Below are positions 29,460 through 42,518 of a DNA stretch of 64,000 bases, piece by piece. Under the pieces are notes generated by a model, which was given only the letters and a program-made list of their open reading frames with translations, had not been told where the DNA came from and did not search any database. Within the stretch, counting starts at the first letter, position 1; each line of letters begins with the position of its first letter. Position numbers and translations under genes: made by a program. Source of the stretch: Gracilariopsis chorda (lineage: Eukaryota; Rhodophyta; Florideophyceae; Gracilariales; Gracilariaceae); the NCBI GenBank assembly GCA_003194525.1, contig NBIV01000059.1:186001-250000 (forward strand), in the 5' to 3' direction.

Positions 29460-32400
29460 TCTGGTGTGCCGACCTAGAACCCTACAAGAACAGCCATTTG
29501 GATTCTTTAGACAGAAGGAATTCGAATAGGACTTCTACCATGGGACTACTTGTCGTCGTTTCTGACCTGAAAGCAACCGTGACCTCATGTATAACCAACA
29601 CCCCAACCCCCCAAAAGACGCCAAACAAGCAACCCCAGCAGCCACCGTGGCCGCCTCGGACACCCCTCGACTGGTACCCGCCCAAGGGAACAGTGCAAGT
29701 GACCACAGAAGCACGCCCAGCCGTTCCGGTGGACGTACGATTGACCTAGTGGACAACCCCGAACGACTCATTCGGGAGTCGCCATTAGTCGCTCGCCTTC
29801 GCGAGAGGGTCGAACAGTTGAACCAGCTGCTCAACCAAAGGAATATTGCAGTACAGCCCCAGGAACCAGCCACACTCGCCCCCTGTTCCCAAATGGTGGA
29901 CGAGGTTGCCGCTCTGCTATGGCTGCAAATCCTTTCTTAGTGTGGAGACCAAGTAGAGCTATTCCTAAGGGACTAGTTGGATAGGCCACTTCGCGACCGC
30001 CTCTTCATGTTGGCTGACCGAGTAATTACTCAGGTCGGTCACTCGGATGTGCTAGTGGAGTTAATTGCCACGACCATCCAGGGGGAAATCACACGCCAGG
30101 TAGGCCAAATCGACAGCTCTCAAGCTGTTTCTCAAATTAGACCGTCATTTTTCCATCTGTCAGACCAGAGCAGACCCTAGGGAGCAGCTACGTAATCAGC
30201 CACTTGTCTGGGAAAACATGAAAAACGCCAATTGGACCACCCACCGCCTGGGGTAGAGAAACCTCAGAGGCAGAGAGGCCACGCAGGAGATGAGTCCATT
30301 GGTCAGTACGGCATTCGGCATGCCGCGGCATACCATCGGGTCAGTGAAGAGCCTGTCCCGAGGTACTATGGAAGTGCCGAAGACCAGAGGAAAAAGAAGA
30401 GAAACCGAAGGTCAAAGAAGACCAGCCATCAGAAGAGAGACCACTCGGGCTCCATTGATGACGACCATTCGGACTCCTCCAGCACCTCTGATACCGATGC
30501 GGATCAGGCAGACGTTCGGCACCTCAGACCATTGGCCACGACTAATGAGCTTTTTCAGAAGGTCTTGGACGTGAACACGTACCTCCCGTGGGATTGGTCC
30601 TAGCGGTACACCTCATCACTCACCAAGAATTTTGCTATGTGGGCCAAGAGGATGCAAGTGACCATCCAGGACAAGTTTTCTGGGAAGGATCCCATTACAG
30701 TCCTCAGGTTCTTGAGTTCGTTCCAAGTGGCCTGTGACCAGAACCGTATCCATAAAGGAGCTGCAATGTATCTTTTTCAGTTCTTCGTCAGTGGTCAAGC
30801 GAAAGACCATGTGGCTGCCAAGATATCTGGCTCGGCCAATCCTGTGGATGCCCGCGACAGGTAGCTCTTAAGAACCTACCCTGAGGTCGTTTATTATTTA
30901 TTGGAGACCTATGCCTCGGATGACCACATAATGGATGCCTATCAGGACGCCATTGGATACCGTCAAGATTCCAATGTGACCAAAACAGACTTTTCTGACT
31001 AACTTTGGACACGTGCCAGCCGTTGCGGAAACGTTTTTTACGAAGGTCGGCTGAAGCCATACCTTATTGCAGGTCTGTTACCAGCCAAACGGATTCACGT
31101 CCGTAATCACTACACCGCCCATCCGGACCTTCCACTACGTCAGCTAGTGACATTCGCCGAAGGATACGGGAAGACCTATAGGACCTCCTGCCGTGCGGGT
31201 GATGTGGATACCAGGGGACGCACCAGATCCTTGGCGAAGGGAGCAAGTGCCCATCTGGTCGAGTCGCAGACCAATACGGACTCAACCTATGGACACTCTG
31301 AAATTACAGACGCACTCGCAGTGAGCGTCTCATTTGCCCCATCTCGTGCACCATCGGTTCTGACCTCAGGGACGAGCACACCATCTGCTCCGGCTACTCC
31401 CAACGTTTTCTCCAGTGGCCCCGCGGAAGAATATTCTTACGAAGTCCAATCAGCCGTGTTTCAGTTGCTTGTCCATGGCATGTCCATGTGACTGCGTCAC
31501 ATTTTTGCCTCAGGACATCCGTAAGGCCGTCATAGACCGTTGACAGGAGAATTATCAGGTGCGCCACGCAGAAGGCTATTACCGAAGGCTAATTAACCAG
31601 AGAACCACAGGGAATCCGGGGGGATCAAAGTACGTAACACCCCTTACGACCCCCGTGCAGCAACCTCAGGTAAGTATGCTGCACGAGCCTGCCAATGCGG
31701 TCGAGCCCCCTCACCATCAGAACCATCTCGTGGCATTGGAGCCACAGGAGAAAGGGATGGAGGGACGCATAGAGGCGTGCAGTTCCTCCACCCCTAACTG
31801 CCTCAGTACGCCGGATGGGAAGACCCGAGAGGCGAAGAAGAAGTTAGAACTGAAGGGCGGAAAATATCGGGACTCCAGTCAGGCGTACGCCGTAGGCCAT
31901 TTTGAAGACCTTGAGGACGCAGTATGTGTCCTACGGAGGGAGAATTATGAATTAAATGGGACCCTTGGACTGCAAACGAACACCACGGACTTTCACTGCC
32001 GTGTTGGACATGTGGGCAGGCCCAAACCTGGTACACCCTAAGGTCTTTCGTTTGAGCTGGGAGAGGATCCTGCAGGAAAGGAAGTCGCCAAGGGTGACGG
32101 ACGCGTTGCGCCGACCAATGCATATCCGCGGGGTCCTCCCGCTTTACATCCAATTGGGTCACCTCATGGTCAGGACTTTGTTTCTTGTATGTCCGAACCT
32201 GAAGGCAAAGGGTATCCTAGGGGCGAGTTTTATTGATGGATATGTAAAAGCTATCTATCCTGTAAATGGAAAGTTGCATTCCATCGAGGACCTCCATTGG
32301 CGATTGTTGGAGCACGCCCCGGACCCGAAGCCACCCCCTCAAGACCGAGGTTCCCCAAGCGGACGGTGTCCAATAAGGTACGCTTGACCAAGGCGATAGT

Positions 32401-35400
32401 AATACCAACGATGACCCAAGTGGCGGCCGCTGCAGTGTTCGAATCCTCAGGTATTGTTTGCAGAATCACCCCAAGTTGGCCACGAAGCATTTATAGTTGA
32501 TAGCCAATGGAGTGATGAATGTTCTACCGAATAGGCCATTCGCGGTTACCATGCACAATTTCTGCGATAAACCCACCAGGCTGCCCAAAAGGTTCGGTAT
32601 TTGGCATTGCCCTACTTGTCCCAGTGGCCATCCTGGAGATTCAGCTCGGAAACCTGCCGTCGAGTAGCAAACCAGTGGCCAATGGGGAGAACGACGTTAA
32701 CCTCGGTGAGGATTCCGAGCCCCATAGGAAACAGATCATTGACCTCCTGAAGGACTTTGCAGGAATGTGGAGTGCCAAACTGGGACAGATAGATGCGACT
32801 AAACACCGCATCGAACTCAAGGATGGAGCCACGCCGCAGTATCAGCACACTTAAAGGACACGCCTGAAAGGAAGAGAAATAGTGGCGAAAGAGATGTAGA
32901 AGATGCGGACCGCCGGAGTAGTTGAACTTGCTCCACCCAATGAGGGCGAATGCGCAAGCCCTTTTGTCCTTGTGTCAAAGAAAGATGGTACTGTAAGGTT
33001 TTGCATTAATTACCGTAAGCTCACTGCAGTGACCAAACGGGACACCTATCCTATTCCGAGGATGGATGACTGTCTTGATTCCCTGGGGGTGGCGCAAGTT
33101 CTTACCACGTTGGTGGCAAATTGCGGCTACTGGCAAATACCAGTGGACGACATTGCTAAGGCCTTGACTACCTTTACTACACACGAGGGAATGTTCCGAC
33201 TCTCTCGGATGCCCTTCGGACTGATGAACGCACCGGCGACCTTCCAGATGGCAATGGATATCATTCTATCCAGGGTCAAATCGAAGTGTGCCCTAGTCTA
33301 CTTGGATGACGTAATCATCTTTTCGAGGTCCGTTAGTGAACACTTCACTCAGTTGAAAGCTGGGCTAAGGTTACTGCAGCAGGCCCGTGTCACTCTAAAG
33401 CTGAGGAAATGTTTTTCTTCTAGCCCTCGCTAGACTATCTTGGCCGTGTGGCCTTACCTGGTAAGCTCCAAGCGGGAAAAACTACTTCGAAGGCCATCAG
33501 GGATGCGAAATCCTCGAGGACCCACAATGAAATGCGATCTTTTTTTAGGTCTATGCAATGTTTACCGAAGGTTTGTCCCTGGGTTTGCAAAGATTGCGTC
33601 ACTGCTGAACAAGATGCTCAAAAAAAGGACCCCTTTGGAATTGGATGATGTAACGGACGAGCATTTCGAAGCCTACCGGAGCCTCAAGTACCATTCAGTA
33701 GACCCCCAAATCATGGCCTTGCCCAGGGCAAACAAACCGTACATCCACGATACGGATGCCTCGGCAACCCAGGTTGGATGCGCACTGCTCCAAAAGCAGG
33801 ATTCTCCGAAGGACTGTCGACTGATTGGATAGTGAAGCCTTTCCTTAACAAAGGCAGAAAGAGGCTACAGCACGTCCGGACGAGAATGCTTGGCGGTTCT
33901 CTGGTCAGTTTTACACCTGCGGCCTTACCTGAAGGGTACTCGGTTTACTATTAGGACAGACTACAATTCCCTCCGATGGCTTTTGAATATGACCGATGCT
34001 TCATCCCGTTTGGACCGCTGGAGACTCCCGTTGGCCGACTTTGGTTAAGAGGTTACGTGCAGGCCTGGCTTAAAGCACCAAGCCGCCGGTGCGTTATCTC
34101 GTATCCTGGCCGATGGCACGGATCAAACTCCATTGGGCGACGAGATTCCCACCATATGGGAAGGTCCACAGAAGGCGGACGATGATCCGGAAATATGTGG
34201 CCTTCTACGGAAGTTACCACTAGCCAAGGGAATAAAGAGGAAGTTAAGGTCATGTTATGCACTATTGACTGGGAGGACCAATCCTTGAAAGTCCACTTGG
34301 CCGAAGCGGAAATAGGATACCACACCCCCCTATCCCTCGAAGAATTCCTCGCGGCCCAGAATGGTGATGAACGGTGCGTCCATTGGGATAATGAATTCAG
34401 GACCCTTGTGTTTTTGTTTGATTATGACCGTCACGGAATAATGTGCCGCCGCTCTCTACTGCATGGGTCAATACAGCGAGTTGTTCCAAAGGCCCTTCAG
34501 GCATGGCTTATATATCTGGCTCATTACCCTTGGTTGTGTGGCCACCCAGGCCGGATGAGAATGTATCAGACTTTAATGAGATTCTTCTACTGGCCTCTTA
34601 TCGCCAAAGATATAATGGAGACCGCACGAGGATGCAAAGCATGCGCTAAAACTCAGGGGACACGAGCTCTGCACCAGAGGAAGCTTAAGTTAGTCCCTGC
34701 AGCAGGGACTTTGGATTTCCTTGCTATGGAAATCCTAGGACCTTTCCCTAAACCGACTCGTGGGCACTCCTTCATCTTGGTTATTACCGACAGGTTTTTC
34801 AAGATGACGCGTGCTATTCCCCTATAGTCCACCATGGCAACTGATGTTGTCATGGCGTTTCTGGTCCATTTGATATACCCCTATGGTCTGCCTATATATC
34901 TGTTGACCGAAAATGACCCACAATTTCTCTCCAAGTTCTTCGAACCTGTGTGCTCGGCATTAGCCCTAAAGCCCTACTGACCTCCGCCTGACACCCGCAG
35001 ACCAATGCACAAGCTGAGCGTTTTAATAGGACGCTGGCCTCTAGGTTGGGCCACTACGTGGCTGAGCACCAGTGGGACTAGGACAATTACGTCCAACCTT
35101 ATGTCTATGCCTACAATAATCAAGTCCATCGGTTTACGGGGACGACACCCTTTGACCTTACCCTGGTCCGGACGCCTCCATCCTACATGGTGGAGCTGCA
35201 GGATACAGGCATCTTTCAGGACGTTAATGGCAAAATGACGCCAGCTCAGGCCAAAAGATATTCGCGTAAACCAATCGATTCTATCCTGAAGGCCGCATTT
35301 CGACAAAGCGCAGCAGCGCTGCAAAGCAGAATTTGATAAGGCCATCTGGTTGGTGCCACAGTTTTCCCCAGGGGACTATGTCCATTTGAACCGGCCACCC

Positions 35401-37438
35401 ATGGAAAAACACGATGCCGAGGACATTGTGGCCAAGTTGGTACCTTGTTCCACCGGACCATGTAGAGTAATCAAATCCACTAGCCATACGGTTACAATAG
35501 ACCGAGACAGCCTTCAGGATATGTGTCGACAGACCGCGTTTCCATGGCGCCTCGCCCGTCGGTCTGCCCAATGCACCACCCTACCGGAAGTGCGAGCGGA
35601 CGGCAGGCCGTTGCGCGCACATACCCACGCGTTCTGACGCCGCCACCTCCCGCCCTGTGCTCATTGAGCACCCCAATGGTAGAGGCGCTCCTCTCAAGGC
35701 TGCGATTACCATCCGGACCGACGAACTGGGTGGCACCGCTGGGTACACGCGCCGTTACCGCCAATTCTCTTGGTCCTCAGGTCAATAAAGCGGGTCCACG
35801 GGGTGCCGTTGCCGAAGATTCGGCGGAACATGCCGCGTTCCGAGTGACAGACCATGGAGAACGCGGTCGCAAAACTGTCTCCTCAGACGACGGCAATGGA
35901 GCCTTCGAGGACATGTATTTACCAGAGGAGGACCACCGCGAATACGTCATAGACCGCATGGTCTCTGCTGGCGTTGACGAAAAATTTGCGATGCTCTACA
36001 AAGTCCACTGGTATGGCTATGGCCCAGAGGGCGACCATTGGATACCACCTGAAAATATCTCAGCGATTCTTTTTAATCGCTTTTGGACCAAAATGGGCTA
36101 CACGGAGCGCGATCTCCAAAAAGGGCGTATCCCTGACCACAGATTCACTGCTAAGGGGCCCAAAACGCCGCTGGCCAATAGGCACGCGCGCGTGCCATGG
36201 TGCATCCGCAATCAGCCTCCTGGCCACGCTGCTCGCTCCGTCTTCCTCGACACGGCTGCATGGAGAACAGTGGCGACGCCAACTTCAGACACATGGAACT
36301 AGCCTTAGAAAAGCCTAGCTGAAGGGTCTGTGAAGTGCAGATCGCACTTTGAGACCCAAGGTGTAACTCTACTGAAGGCCAACCATTGAAAAACAGCCAT
36401 TTGCCAGGGCCACAATGGTCAAATTTCACGATAGCCTACCCAGGAATGCCCCCTGATGTCGATACGACAAGATAACTGCGCGTTCTATGTCACGCAAATC
36501 ACACCCCTTGGCCTCAGGACTGCCTTACCAACGGCAGACCATGAATCTCGCAGATCGGCTCAGGGCCGCGCTGCGAACGTTCTCGCTAAACCTGCGGCCG
36601 TCCGGAACGCCTGCGTGGTATCACACAGCCGACCTTGCACCGGCACATCGCGGCGTTACCCGAGTGGTCAACCATTGGCCACAAAGAGCGTGCCCTTAAG
36701 GAGAAGGGGGGAATTATGAACAAAAGATTAATTTGACGTCACCACAAACCGCCTCCGATAAATAAAACTGCACGCTTGCCACTGCGCGTCCTTGAGCCGC
36801 CTGCTATGGCACTGCCTTCACCGTCTTCATCAGTCCGAACCATGGCCGAACGGGAACCGCGCTGAATTTCTACCCTCGTAATTGACCTTCAAAAAAGGGT
36901 CACAACGGTTCCAAAGGGTGCTTGTGATCGTCAAAATTGTACAGTTTGACCTCAAAAACCATGAAACATGGGACTTGAATAGAGACTCAGGGCCTGAAGG
37001 TTAAACTTAACCAGAATGGCCGAAAGGAACGCACCCTACGGCCACGAGGAATAGAGTCCCAGAAGATATGAGTCGCGTAAGTAATGCCTGAAGGCCTAAC
37101 CGCTGACCTTACAAACAGAGAAACGTGGGTCCAAAATAGGGAAGGGGGCCTGAAGTACGAATATAAGCACAGACATCCCACAGTAGGACCCATGTGGACA
37201 GTATTGAAGACTCAAGGATATACTTAGTACTCCAGTGACCAGTTAGGCCAAAGGACCAGCGGAAGAACCGACGCGCGCGCTTGGGAGCTGGGCTATGGGC
37301 CGACGCGGGCGAGTGAGCCGGAGACTTTTCGGTGTCCGTAATGTTCAGACTGAATCAGTTATCCGATTCGGCCCCCACGGAATTTGAAAAACCTTTAGCT
37401 TTCTCCTCAAGGATGGTCTCCAATGCTTCCTTGACGTC

Positions 37439-39410
37439 TTAGTTCCTTCCCATCAGGGACTCGTACCACGACGCCCTACGGACCCACGACTGCGCCGCAC
37501 GCAACGCCTTGACGACTCCAATTGGCTCGGTTACGCCTGACGAGCGGCAAACCCCGACGAGCTCCTCATAGGCTCGTGTTACGGCCACAGGTATCGCAAG
37601 CGGTGGAGGCCGCGCTGCCGCAACGACCAAAGGGGCAGCAACAGTAACTGCGAAATACCCGACGAGACTAGTAACGGAGGCTGTTGGATCGATGGACGTC
37701 TCGGGATGCTCTACCACGGCGTGCTCTGAAGGTGGCATACAAGAAAAGGTAGGGACAGGCACAGTTGGCAGACCATCGGAAGGAGGTCGCAGGCAAGCGG
37801 CATCAAACCCAATGGCCTGCAAATAATAGTTCAGGATGGTCTGACGCGGTACCTCGACTGGGTTATCCAATAAGGGGCTCGCCTCGTAGGCCTTGCCATC
37901 GTCGAGACCCAAAAAAGCTCCAGAATCGGCGAGAACTAAGTTCTGCGTCGTAGTCGTTCCATAAGTATCCAGGAGTCTTTGCCCTCTCGACCTTTAGCAC
38001 ACAATCTAAATGTTTCCCGTGTGCCTCGCGCTATACGCGGTCGCTCAGACTATATTTTGAACTTCTAGCTTGCGAATGAGCGCGATGAGCCGGTGAGCCA
38101 GGGGCACCAATCGGCCCTCAGGACCCGGAATGATTTCTTCATTCCAAATACGATGGTCTGCCTCACGTATATTCGTATGCAAACCGTTATGAGCAGTATC
38201 CAAAAAGGCCATGAGGCAGAATTTCGCCCATTCCACAAATACGACCTGCCAGGTAAGCCAAGGGACCCACCGATGGAAATCGCCCTGGAGTTGGGTGGTG
38301 TGTTAAGCCAAAATGGATGGAGTAGAGACCCTGAGGAGATAGTAAACATGCCAAATGGATGCCTCAGGACTCACAGCGACCTTGGGTATTCGAAAATATA
38401 CTTTGGCCTTACGGGAAGGCGTCATATCGTGGAATTCGACCTGATGCAAGCAGAAGAACTACTTCAAATTCGTCCGGATACGGCCATCTGGTTCGATCAT
38501 TTCATTCCAATAAGATTTGTTGGTAATCCAGTACAGCTGATCATAATCTTGCTTGAAGCACATCAGCCCCAGGAGGTTGTGGTCGCCGGGCGGGAATGAA
38601 GACCAGGGGTAACAGTCTAGGAGATATAGGTCTGAGATGAGCTGGTGAACCATCCATGGGTAGTCTTCTTCTTCGTCGCATCAGACGTACCGCATGTCCG
38701 AGCGGACCAAGGTACAGCAACGCGCCACTGCTCAACGTTCGCAGGGAGATGTAGCCATCGGTTGTACCAAGAGGTCTCTCGTGCGTTCTTCTTCTCAAGG
38801 ACATAATTTGGAGTTGCTGCGAATCTACAGGCCTCCAAATATTGGTACTGGTAGCGGATAAATTCCTCGACTGAACTGGGCAAATGGGTACTCCTTACGG
38901 CCATCGGATTGCGCCCCAAGTTATGGACATACGTTTCGCCAGGATGGGCGTATGCGCTGCGGGTGGGGACTAAAGCCATTGGAGAGGATTCAACAGTGAC
39001 TGCCAACCCCAAGATGCGTTCAACGTCTTCGTACGGCAGGGGAGGGCCCCAAGGGGTTAAGTACAAATCTGCTCCAAATGGCATGCCGAGTGGATTAATC
39101 ACCAAGCAGAATGGCCTAGGTTCGTAGAGGGAGATTTCCGGGTGCACAATAACGTGGAGACTAACGGTGCCTGCGCGCAATCGCCGTGGTGGTAGAACGG
39201 AATACCCGAAAGAAGCAGAGTGAACGAAGTGGTTGCGAACGCCCAGTAGCGACATCCCGGTCGTAGTGGTGGGCGCCCAATGGATCCACAAGTGATGCAC
39301 CCATCACTGTGGCCACTAACATCCGATACGAGACAGGAACGCGGGCACGACCTATGGGCAATCAATGTACCTTCCCAACCCTTACCAAGGCCTAGTAGGG
39401 AGGTGCTCAA
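37439..39410 (-). pseudogene. Antisense gene relic of element B
   Basis: Minus-strand frames at 38617-39300, 38045-38236 and 37439-37912 are relatives of the antisense protein of element A: the motif LGRNPM is shared near 38900, and a VEWA...N.A segment near 38200 matches the EWAALTAACILNEAY segment of A. The relic is broken but keeps long open stretches. It lies between the B chromodomain and the B 3' LTR, as in A. The sense strand of this region has no conserved frame. Confidence 0.65.
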
Positions 39411-39552
39411 CGAGTCAATCGACCATTAGGATCGGTATCGGCGCCTGTGAAGCTATCTCGTCGAACGTTTAAACAGGAGTACACGGAAATGGGCGTCAAA
39501 GAAGAGGTGACCGACGCTAAATTCTGCCAAGGCAGCAGAATCTAAGGCGGGA

Positions 39553-40087
39553 TGTATCTAGCACAATAGCCTTAAGGTCAGATGACTGGCAAGCTGGGGT
39601 GCCGAAGTGGTGGACAGAGAACCCGATCACTACTGGCACGTGTCAATACTAGCCACGTGGGTCAGAGATAATTTTCATCTGAAGTGTGACCTCTGGTTGG
39701 CCTGGCACTGCAGTATAGGGAACTGTAGAATAATGTAATATTTTATTTAATTTTTTTAGTAGTAGTTACCGGTGGTATAATGCGTCTCGACGACTGTTTT
39801 AGTTCGCTTGAGTGCAGCCGGCCTCTGAGGAGTAAAGCCAAGCACCACCTCCGTCTTCTAGTCGCCCCCAAGCTTCCAGCAGACACAGGCTTCCAATCCA
39901 TCGTTAAGAGTGCGCCCGACCTGTAAAGACCTCAGATAACGCCCGCCCAATGCGCCTGCACGTCAGGAGGTGCCCACTACACAACTAGACCCCAGTGAAC
40001 TGTCACCGTAGTGGCTGGTGCTCTGCTGCCGCTACCTCTAGTAGGTAATACTTCCCCACGTAGCCTCTGGACTAGTATTCTACTACA
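39553..40087 (+). repeat. 3' LTR of element B
   Basis: 535 bp from TGTATCTAGCAC to CTACTACA, preceded by the purine stretch AAGGCGGGA. It is the uninterrupted reference for the split 5' LTR and for the solo LTR at 6826-7350. It is followed by the CTTTG target duplicate. Confidence 0.9.
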
Positions 40088-40463
40088 CTTTGGATATAAT
40101 GCTCGACGTTTTGAGTCCTACTGCTTTCAATAGCGTTGCTTTTGTTGCTATTTCTATCTTTGATGTAATACAGTGCCATCAGCCCCCACATTGTGGAGCT
40201 TTCATTTGGTCCGTTATCAGCCTTTGAGAGGCAAGTCACAACGTTTGGCAACTGATCCTTCTACTTTGTCAATGCGCTTCGTAGGGAAGACATGCTCAAC
40301 CTTGAAAGACACTAATAATTCGAGTAAAAGTAGCCTTCAAAGTAGACTATATTGTGTTGGTGTACGATGAGCTGTATCGAGCAATGAATACGTAGAGAGT
40401 GGCAGAAGTTGGTTGAGGTGTTTGAAAACGAACTTGCAGTGCGTTTGTGAGATATAGATCCAG

Positions 40464-40858
40464 TTACGGAGGGGCGTTCTTTGGTCTTCCGTAGTAGTAT
40501 TTTCTTGGTCTCAGTATTCGCTCTGTCGGAGTCATGGCCAGGTGCTGGGGTGGTGGTGGAGGAGGAGGTCTCTGATTGCCAAATCTGGAAGACCAGTATC
40601 CTTTTGCTGGACCTGGAGGCCCTGGAACCTCATGGAAGAGTTCATGCTCTCCACTCATCAGACGCTCTCTCTGAGGACTTTTGGATGGCGTTTCGTAGCT
40701 TTTATCGTCGTAGACAGAACGGGATGATTTTGGTTGAGGTGGTGGGGGATATTGAACTTGATTCTCCTTAAATATGCCCTCGTAATTTAGCCAGAGAAAC
40801 TCCCGTAGAGCTTCGCAGTGTCTTCTGTCCGGCTCCAGGAAGTAATGGATGTCCCAGA
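40464..40858 (-). CDS. Proline-rich protein, probable last exon
   Basis: On the minus strand a frame open from about 40871 ends with TAA at 40464-40466. A CTGGCAG acceptor-like site would place the exon start at 40858. The peptide begins VWDIHYFLEPDRRHCEALRE, continues with short Pro runs (QYPPPPQPKSS), a Gly/Pro stretch, seven prolines in a row, and a basic Tyr-rich tail (RPRKYYYGRPKNAPP). This looks like designed protein sequence rather than a chance frame, but I do not recognise it and could not find the upstream exons between 40860 and 41885. It may be the severed end of a host gene cut off by the neighbouring elements, or a gag-like relic. Confidence 0.35.
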
Positions 40859-40875
40859 CTGCCAGGGAGTTTTAG

Positions 40876-41857
40876 TTGGGCAGGTCAAAAGCGGCGCGTG
40901 AGATTACGAAGCTGGTGAAAACCATGAAAGTATATCCATACAAATCGAATGGCGATGAGGAACGGTCCTTCATTGCGGTGAATATCATATCCAGATATAT
41001 GCTTAGAACGTTTCAGTATTACTTCGGTTCATATCAATTCACAACTAGTGTGTTTATCCACCGGCTATGAGATTCTTCAATCAAGTGCTTTGTCTCTGTT
41101 TACAGCCGTCACGGCAAGGGAATGATGCGAGTGATGATGATTGCTTGCACTACGGGTTTCACGAACAAAAGCTCTCTTGCGCACGCAAAGGGTACTGGGT
41201 TTGTGAAGATGGACATGCAAGACATTGGAAAGGAATGGAGCACGTTATTGGCTTTGGAGAGTTGCCGCAGAGTGTATCAGTTTGCTAGCAGTGTAATAGA
41301 AGAAGAGCCACAAGCTAGCATTCTTGCTTACGCCGTCTTCCTGGCTCTGCCACGAGCGCAAGTGAAGATCTATATGAACCAGTATGCAATTGCAAACCGT
41401 AACTGCGCGAAACGTTTACTTCCATCCCAAGATGGAGAACAATTGAAGGAAGTTACTGAGGTGAAAAGTTTTGAACAGCAAAGGACTGCTACGTTACAGC
41501 TCTGGCCTATCATTACTGTCGGTTTTCGGGTGCTATTCGTGACGGCAGCATGATTTTCTGGTAATGGAATAGTCGATTGGAAGGGAATACCAAAGAGATG
41601 GTTTGGTGAGGAGTAGATGTTGTGCCTTTGGCTGCAAGAGAAGGATATGCAAAGGTCTTGAATTGGGTGATGATTGCGCGCCGAGATGCAAGAAAAGGTA
41701 CTTCTCAGTGGTGAAAGGAAGTTTCCAAGACTACTTTACAGCGACAAAGCAACCGAGAGGTATTCAACGTGATCGAATGAAAACCTTCAAATATCAAAAA
41801 ATTGTAGAGCAACGCTACTGCGGTGCTTTAACGCTAATGCGGTTCATATACAATTGA
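40876..41857 (+). other. Unassigned plus-strand frames, possibly a spliced or decayed gene
   Basis: Three plus-strand frames (40876-41070, 41122-41553 and 41603-41857) follow each other. The middle one, 143 codons, is preceded by a good acceptor-like TCTGTTTACAG ending at 41105 and has plausible composition (ALESCRRVYQFASSVIEEEP). No domain is recognisable. Stops and frame changes between the pieces mean either introns or decay. The stretch is bounded by element B on the left and element C on the right. Confidence 0.3.
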
Positions 41858-41885
41858 TCAAATGGGTAGGCATGGAACCGACACC

Positions 41886-42518
41886 ATGAGAGGGACGTCA
41901 ATTTCCAATTTTTTAACGTAGGGCCAATTATTGGCATTGTTTTGATTAGTCCAGTATTACTGGCAAGTGTAGCATATGTGTAGTGGTTTTCACACCCAAT
42001 TTTGGGGTTGTCAATATTTTAGGGACAGTCACCACTACAGTGGGTTGGCGCTGCCACTAATTAGAAGGAGGTACACCAACCGGTCCCTCTGGGAAGTAAA
42101 CTATCAAGCAAGAGCTTGGCTCTGACTCAGACCCCCCTGAGTGCCTGGTAACTCCTCGCAAAGGGCTAGTTCCTTTTGCAGGGCTAGTCATCAACCTTGT
42201 AAAGCTTTTTCAGCGCACTAGCGTACGTTTCCCTACCGCTTGTTGCGTGTTGTCCTTTGTATTTTGTCCTGTTAACAGGTGGCACCATGGTTTCCACTGG
42301 CGTTACCGCTCACCGCCGTTTAGTCACCTTTGCAATGTTGCCGGTTTCAACCATCGTCACGGCCTCTCATCCAACACCTGTCGTACACTTGAAGTCGGAG
42401 CCGGAGGTACTCCCGTCTAGCACGCCCACCAAACATGGCTCTGTTCGCTATGCTAAACTATACGGACGAAGGCTCTGAACATATTCGTGCATCATTCCCT
42501 CACAGGTTTTGCACCAAA
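41886..42518 (+). repeat. 5' LTR of element C
   Basis: The right end GCACCAAA, followed by AAGTGGTCTCCCGACC, matches the LTR/primer-site junction of element A. The inside has the order of A (for example TTTCACACCCAATTTTGGGG against the CCACACCCGTTTCTGGG of A). The left end at TGAGAGGG is less sure. No second copy is present in the window. Confidence 0.6.

Larger units (their letters stand above)
17705..40087 (+). mobile_element. Element B: old Ty3/gypsy chromovirus, split by element A
   Basis: The 5' LTR runs from 17705 and, after the inserted element A, ends at 29459; the 3' LTR is 39553-40087. Both ends are flanked by CTTTG (17700-17704 and 40088-40092), a 5-bp target duplication. Without A the element is about 11.2 kb. 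Parts in order: primer-binding site after 29459, gag about 29590-31700, protease about 31990-32250, reverse transcriptase about 32700-33420 (YLDDVIIF), RNase H about 33700-34100, integrase about 34450-35250, chromodomain about 35930-36090, a frame-poor stretch 36300-37430, and an antisense gene 37440-39410. It is broken, with well over a dozen breaks. By eye its LTRs differ at roughly an eighth to a sixth of positions, so it is much older than A. Confidence 0.9.
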
